From NCBI GenBank assembly GCA_023401925.1, contig JAEXDA010000037.1, positions 1-64,000 on the forward strand: a stretch of 64,000 nt of DNA, read 5' to 3'. Position numbers and translations under genes: made by a program. This stretch comes from Bacillota bacterium (lineage in GTDB: Bacteria; Bacillota; UBA4882; UBA8346). This document shows, piece by piece, positions 61,622 through 64,000 of this stretch (positions within the stretch are counted from its first letter, which is position 1; each line of letters starts with the position of its first letter). The notes below the pieces were generated by a model. That model did not search any database and was not told the origin of the DNA. It saw only the letters and a list, made by a program, of their open reading frames with translations.

Positions 61622-62605
61622 ATGGCTGATGTCCTGTCACAGGCTGAAATAGACTCACTATTAGAAGCGCTCTCTTCGGGAAGTATTCGGGTTGAAGAAG
61701 TTATCAGTGATGAAAAGAAAAAGAAGATTAAGCCTTACGATTTTCGTCGTCCCAATAAGTTATCAAAGGATCAGATAAGAACTCTCGTCATGCTCCATGA
61801 AAATTTAGCCCGTTTACTAACGACTTCCTTTTCAACTTACTTACGAAGCATGGTGCGGGGACAAGTTGTATCCATTGATCAGCTAACTTATGAGGAATTC
61901 ACGAAATCATTACATAATCCGACAGTCATGAACATTATTTCATTAAAACCGCTTGAAGGTAATCTTTTGATTGAGATTTCTCCCCAATTGGCCTTTGCGA
62001 TTGTCGATCGCTTGCTGGGCGGGTATGGCTATTCACTGGAAAAAATCCGCGAATTGACCGATATTGAACAAACCGTTATCAAGCGGGTTATGGCTAAAAT
62101 TTTGCCGAATATCAAAGAAGCATGGCAAGTTGTAGCGGAATTAAATCCAGGTTTCGAAAGCATTGAACTCAATCCGCTTTTTACTCAGATTATTCCGCCA
62201 ACAGATATGATTGTGCTTGTGACCCTGGAGGTACGAATAGCTGAAGCCTTCGGTTTGATGAATGTTTGTCTACCGCTTGCTGTTTTGGAACCGATTTTGG
62301 ATCGTTTGAATGCTCAAGTTTGGTTTACAAGATCGTCAAATAAAACTTCAAATAATCAAAGCTTTTCCGCTATTCAACAACGCTTGGCTCAAGCGTCGAT
62401 ACAGGTGTCGGCAGAACTGGGTCGGGCAACGATTAGTGTGGGTGAATTACTTACATTGGCTGTTGGCGATGTAATTCAATTGGATCAATCGGTTAAGGCC
62501 TTGCTTGATATTCGAGTGGGTAATCAAATCAAGTTTAAGGCATCGCCCGGAGTTGCCGATAATCGTATGGCTGTTCAAGTGGCGAAGATTTTGCATGAGG
62601 GGTGA
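61622..62605 (+). CDS. fliM: Flagellar motor switch protein FliM
   Basis: 327 aa. The N-terminal CheY-P binding motif LSQAEIDSLLEAL is intact; then the CheC-like middle domain (LARLLTTSFSTYLRSMV, LAFAIVDRLLGGYG) and a C-terminal SpoA domain (about 245-325). Full length. Confidence 0.97.
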   Translation: MADVLSQAEIDSLLEALSSGSIRVEEVISDEKKKKIKPYDFRRPNKLSKDQIRTLVMLHENLARLLTTSFSTYLRSMVRGQVVSIDQLTYEEFTKSLHNPTVMNIISLKPLEGNLLIEISPQLAFAIVDRLLGGYGYSLEKIRELTDIEQTVIKRVMAKILPNIKEAWQVVAELNPGFESIELNPLFTQIIPPTDMIVLVTLEVRIAEAFGLMNVCLPLAVLEPILDRLNAQVWFTRSSNKTSNNQSFSAIQQRLAQASIQVSAELGRATISVGELLTLAVGDVIQLDQSVKALLDIRVGNQIKFKASPGVADNRMAVQVAKILHEG

Positions 62606-62611
62606 GTTGAT

Positions 62612-63853
62612 TTGAGTAGGCAAATCCTATCTCAGGAAGAAATAAATGCTTTGTTAAATGATTCTGATTCCGTCTCTACTCAACAATTAACACCGTTGCA
62701 GAAGGATGCCCTTGGCGAAATCGGCAATATCAGTTATGGTTCGGCTTCAACGGCTTTATCGGAAATCCTCAACAAACGGGTAATTATTGATACGCCGACG
62801 ATTTTTATTACGACGCAACAAGAGTTGAAAGAACAGCACCCTATTCCTTATGTAACCATTGAAGTGGAATATAAGAATGGTTTGATTGGTACAAATCTTT
62901 TGATTTTAAAGATTCATGACTCGGCCATTATCGCCGACTTGATGATGGGTGGCGATGGCCGTAATCCCAATGAATCTCTCGGCGATATGGAGTTAAGCGC
63001 AATTGCCGAAGCTCTTAATCAAATGGCGGGTACCGCGGCGACCTCGTTATCAACTCTCTTTTCAAAACGGGTTGAAATCGAACCGCCGCGGGTGAAGGTT
63101 ATTAATTTTAAAGATGAAGCGGCGATAATAAAAGATCAAGCTATGGATGAAAGGATTATCGTTGTTTCTTTTAAACTTGCAATTCAAGATCTAACCGACA
63201 GTGAAATGATGCTGGTTGTTTCTTATCCTTTCGGGGTAGAAATGGCTGATTCGATGATTAAAGCCACTGAGGTTTCGGTGCCTAAAGCTTCGCAGACGCA
63301 GACTCAGACAAAAACAGAACAAGGGTTGAAAAACGGCCAGCAGGTTCCGCCGCAAGCAACGCCTTCCGTGAGAGGCGAAATGCCGCTTCCGTCTGCTCCG
63401 CAGCCGGTTCGGGGAGAGTATCCGAATAACCAAGGAGTTGGACTCAATCGACCAGTTGAGCCTGGCGCCTTTAATATGCCGCCTTTAGCTGCTTCACCGG
63501 GAAATCAAAATTTTGGTCAGGAGGTGCACCCGCAAGTTATGGTACAACCAGCACAATTTGCGCCATTAGGAAACGCAAAATTAACGAAGGAAACAAGTAA
63601 TATTGGATTAATTTTAGACGTTCCGTTGCAAGTCACGGTCGAACTCGGCAATACCCGAATGAAGATTAAGGAAATTTTGGAGCTGGGTGTCGGTTCGATC
63701 GTTGAATTAGACAAATTAGCCGGCGATCCGGTTGATATTTACGTCAACGGAAAATTGATCGCCAAGGGTGAAGTGGTTGTTATTGATGAAAACTTTGGTA
63801 TTAAAGTGACTGATATTATAAGTCCTATTGAAAGAGTAAATACACTTCAATAA
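62612..63853 (+). CDS. fliY: Flagellar motor switch phosphatase FliY (CheC-FliN fusion)
   Basis: 413 aa. An N-terminal CheY-binding-like peptide (ILSQEEINALL) precedes two CheC phosphatase centres, DALGEIGNISYGSAS and AIAEALNQMAGTAATSL, where the Glu and Asn dephosphorylate CheY-P. A Pro/Gln-rich linker (about 225-325) leads to the C-terminal FliN/SpoA domain (VPLQVTVELGNTRMKIKEIL). TTG start. FliY in place of plain FliN is characteristic of Bacillota and some other phyla. Confidence 0.95.
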   Translation: MSRQILSQEEINALLNDSDSVSTQQLTPLQKDALGEIGNISYGSASTALSEILNKRVIIDTPTIFITTQQELKEQHPIPYVTIEVEYKNGLIGTNLLILKIHDSAIIADLMMGGDGRNPNESLGDMELSAIAEALNQMAGTAATSLSTLFSKRVEIEPPRVKVINFKDEAAIIKDQAMDERIIVVSFKLAIQDLTDSEMMLVVSYPFGVEMADSMIKATEVSVPKASQTQTQTKTEQGLKNGQQVPPQATPSVRGEMPLPSAPQPVRGEYPNNQGVGLNRPVEPGAFNMPPLAASPGNQNFGQEVHPQVMVQPAQFAPLGNAKLTKETSNIGLILDVPLQVTVELGNTRMKIKEILELGVGSIVELDKLAGDPVDIYVNGKLIAKGEVVVIDENFGIKVTDIISPIERVNTLQ

Positions 63854-63873
63854 TTCCTAAAGGAGGAATTCAG

Positions 63874-64000
63874 GTGGGAAACAAGGTATTGGTGGTTGAT
63901 GATGCTGCTTTTATGCGCATGATGATTAAGGATATTTTGCGTAAAGGCGGTTACGAGGTCATCGGTGAAGCTGAAGACGGTTCAAAAGCTGTGGAAAAAT
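63874..64000 (+). CDS. cheY: Chemotaxis response regulator CheY, N-terminal part, cut by window edge
   Basis: 42 codons visible from a GTG start, with AAAGGAGG 7 nt upstream. The sequence VLVVDDAAFMRMMIKDIL, then GYEVIGEAEDGSKAVEK, is the CheY start with the acidic pocket DD. The phosphoacceptor Asp lies outside the window. Position after fliY matches the Bacillus fla/che operon. Confidence 0.93.
   Translation, partial: MGNKVLVVDDAAFMRMMIKDILRKGGYEVIGEAEDGSKAVEK

Noticed and set aside
1..64000. CRISPR arrays, tRNA or rRNA genes, prophage genes
   Set aside because: I looked for regularly spaced repeats, tRNA T-loop and cloverleaf patterns, rRNA core sequences and integrase or capsid proteins and found none; apart from the IS3 end and the small palindromic elements no mobile genes are present.

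Overview
The window is about 64 kb of bacterial chromosome with moderate GC, strong AGGAGG-type ribosome binding sites and frequent TTG and GTG starts. Gene content and order point to Bacillota (Firmicutes): a comEA-comEC-holA run, YesM/YesN regulators, a split transketolase, a LysM-G5-M23 peptidase, and a fla/che operon in the Bacillus/Clostridium order ending in fliY and cheY. Two features fit poorly with a plain single-membrane Firmicute. One is an exported-looking protein with a Pal/OmpA peptidoglycan-binding domain. The other is that both sugar-binding proteins have signal peptides without a lipobox cysteine. I therefore suspect a two-membraned (diderm) Bacillota lineage, for example a Limnochordia/Hydrogenispora-like or Halanaerobiales-like organism. 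This is an inference, not an identification.

Layout. 1-127: the end of an IS3-family element running off the left edge. 128-5200: an unknown protein, a two-component system, a TIG-repeat/Pal-domain protein and two copies of an intergenic repeat. 5241-6611: a TetR regulator divergent from a flavin reductase, with two matching inverted repeats between them. 6772-10775: comEA-comEC-holA (DNA uptake and polymerase III delta). 11234-21021: chemoreceptor, YesM kinase, YesN regulator, sugar ABC importer and a Cys-type sulfatase, read here as a sense-and-import module for a sulfated sugar or glycan. 21509-33453: a pentose-type operon with RbsB-like protein, DUF2291 lipoprotein, RbsA, RbsC, RbsD, ribokinase, split transketolase, FGGY kinase, fucose/arabinose-isomerase-family enzyme and LacI regulator. 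33594-39390: unlinked genes (MarC, methionine aminopeptidase, an unknown protein, an arylsulfotransferase-like protein, an M23 peptidase, a nitroreductase).

39431-46587 holds a MoxR/DUF58 cluster (membrane protein, DUF4129, DUF4350, MoxR, DUF58, SpoIIM-like, RDD) in which the SpoIIM-like gene is inverted. 46863 to the right edge is the flagellar operon flgB-flgC-fliE-fliF-fliG-fliH-fliI-fliJ-motE-like-fliK-flgD-(operon protein)-flgE-flbD-fliL-fliM-fliY-cheY, preceded by a good sigma-28-type promoter. The gene for the chemoreceptor at 11234 has a similar promoter, which would tie chemotaxis toward the sulfated substrate to motility control.

Non-coding structure is substantial. A family of roughly 100-bp palindromic elements with GGCTGTTGCAAAA-type ends occurs at four sites, one of them a copy nested inside another. 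There is a 40-bp perfect palindrome used as a two-way terminator, a pseudoknot-like intergenic structure near the left end, and mutually exclusive hairpins between fliE and fliF. I saw no tRNA or rRNA genes and no CRISPR array.
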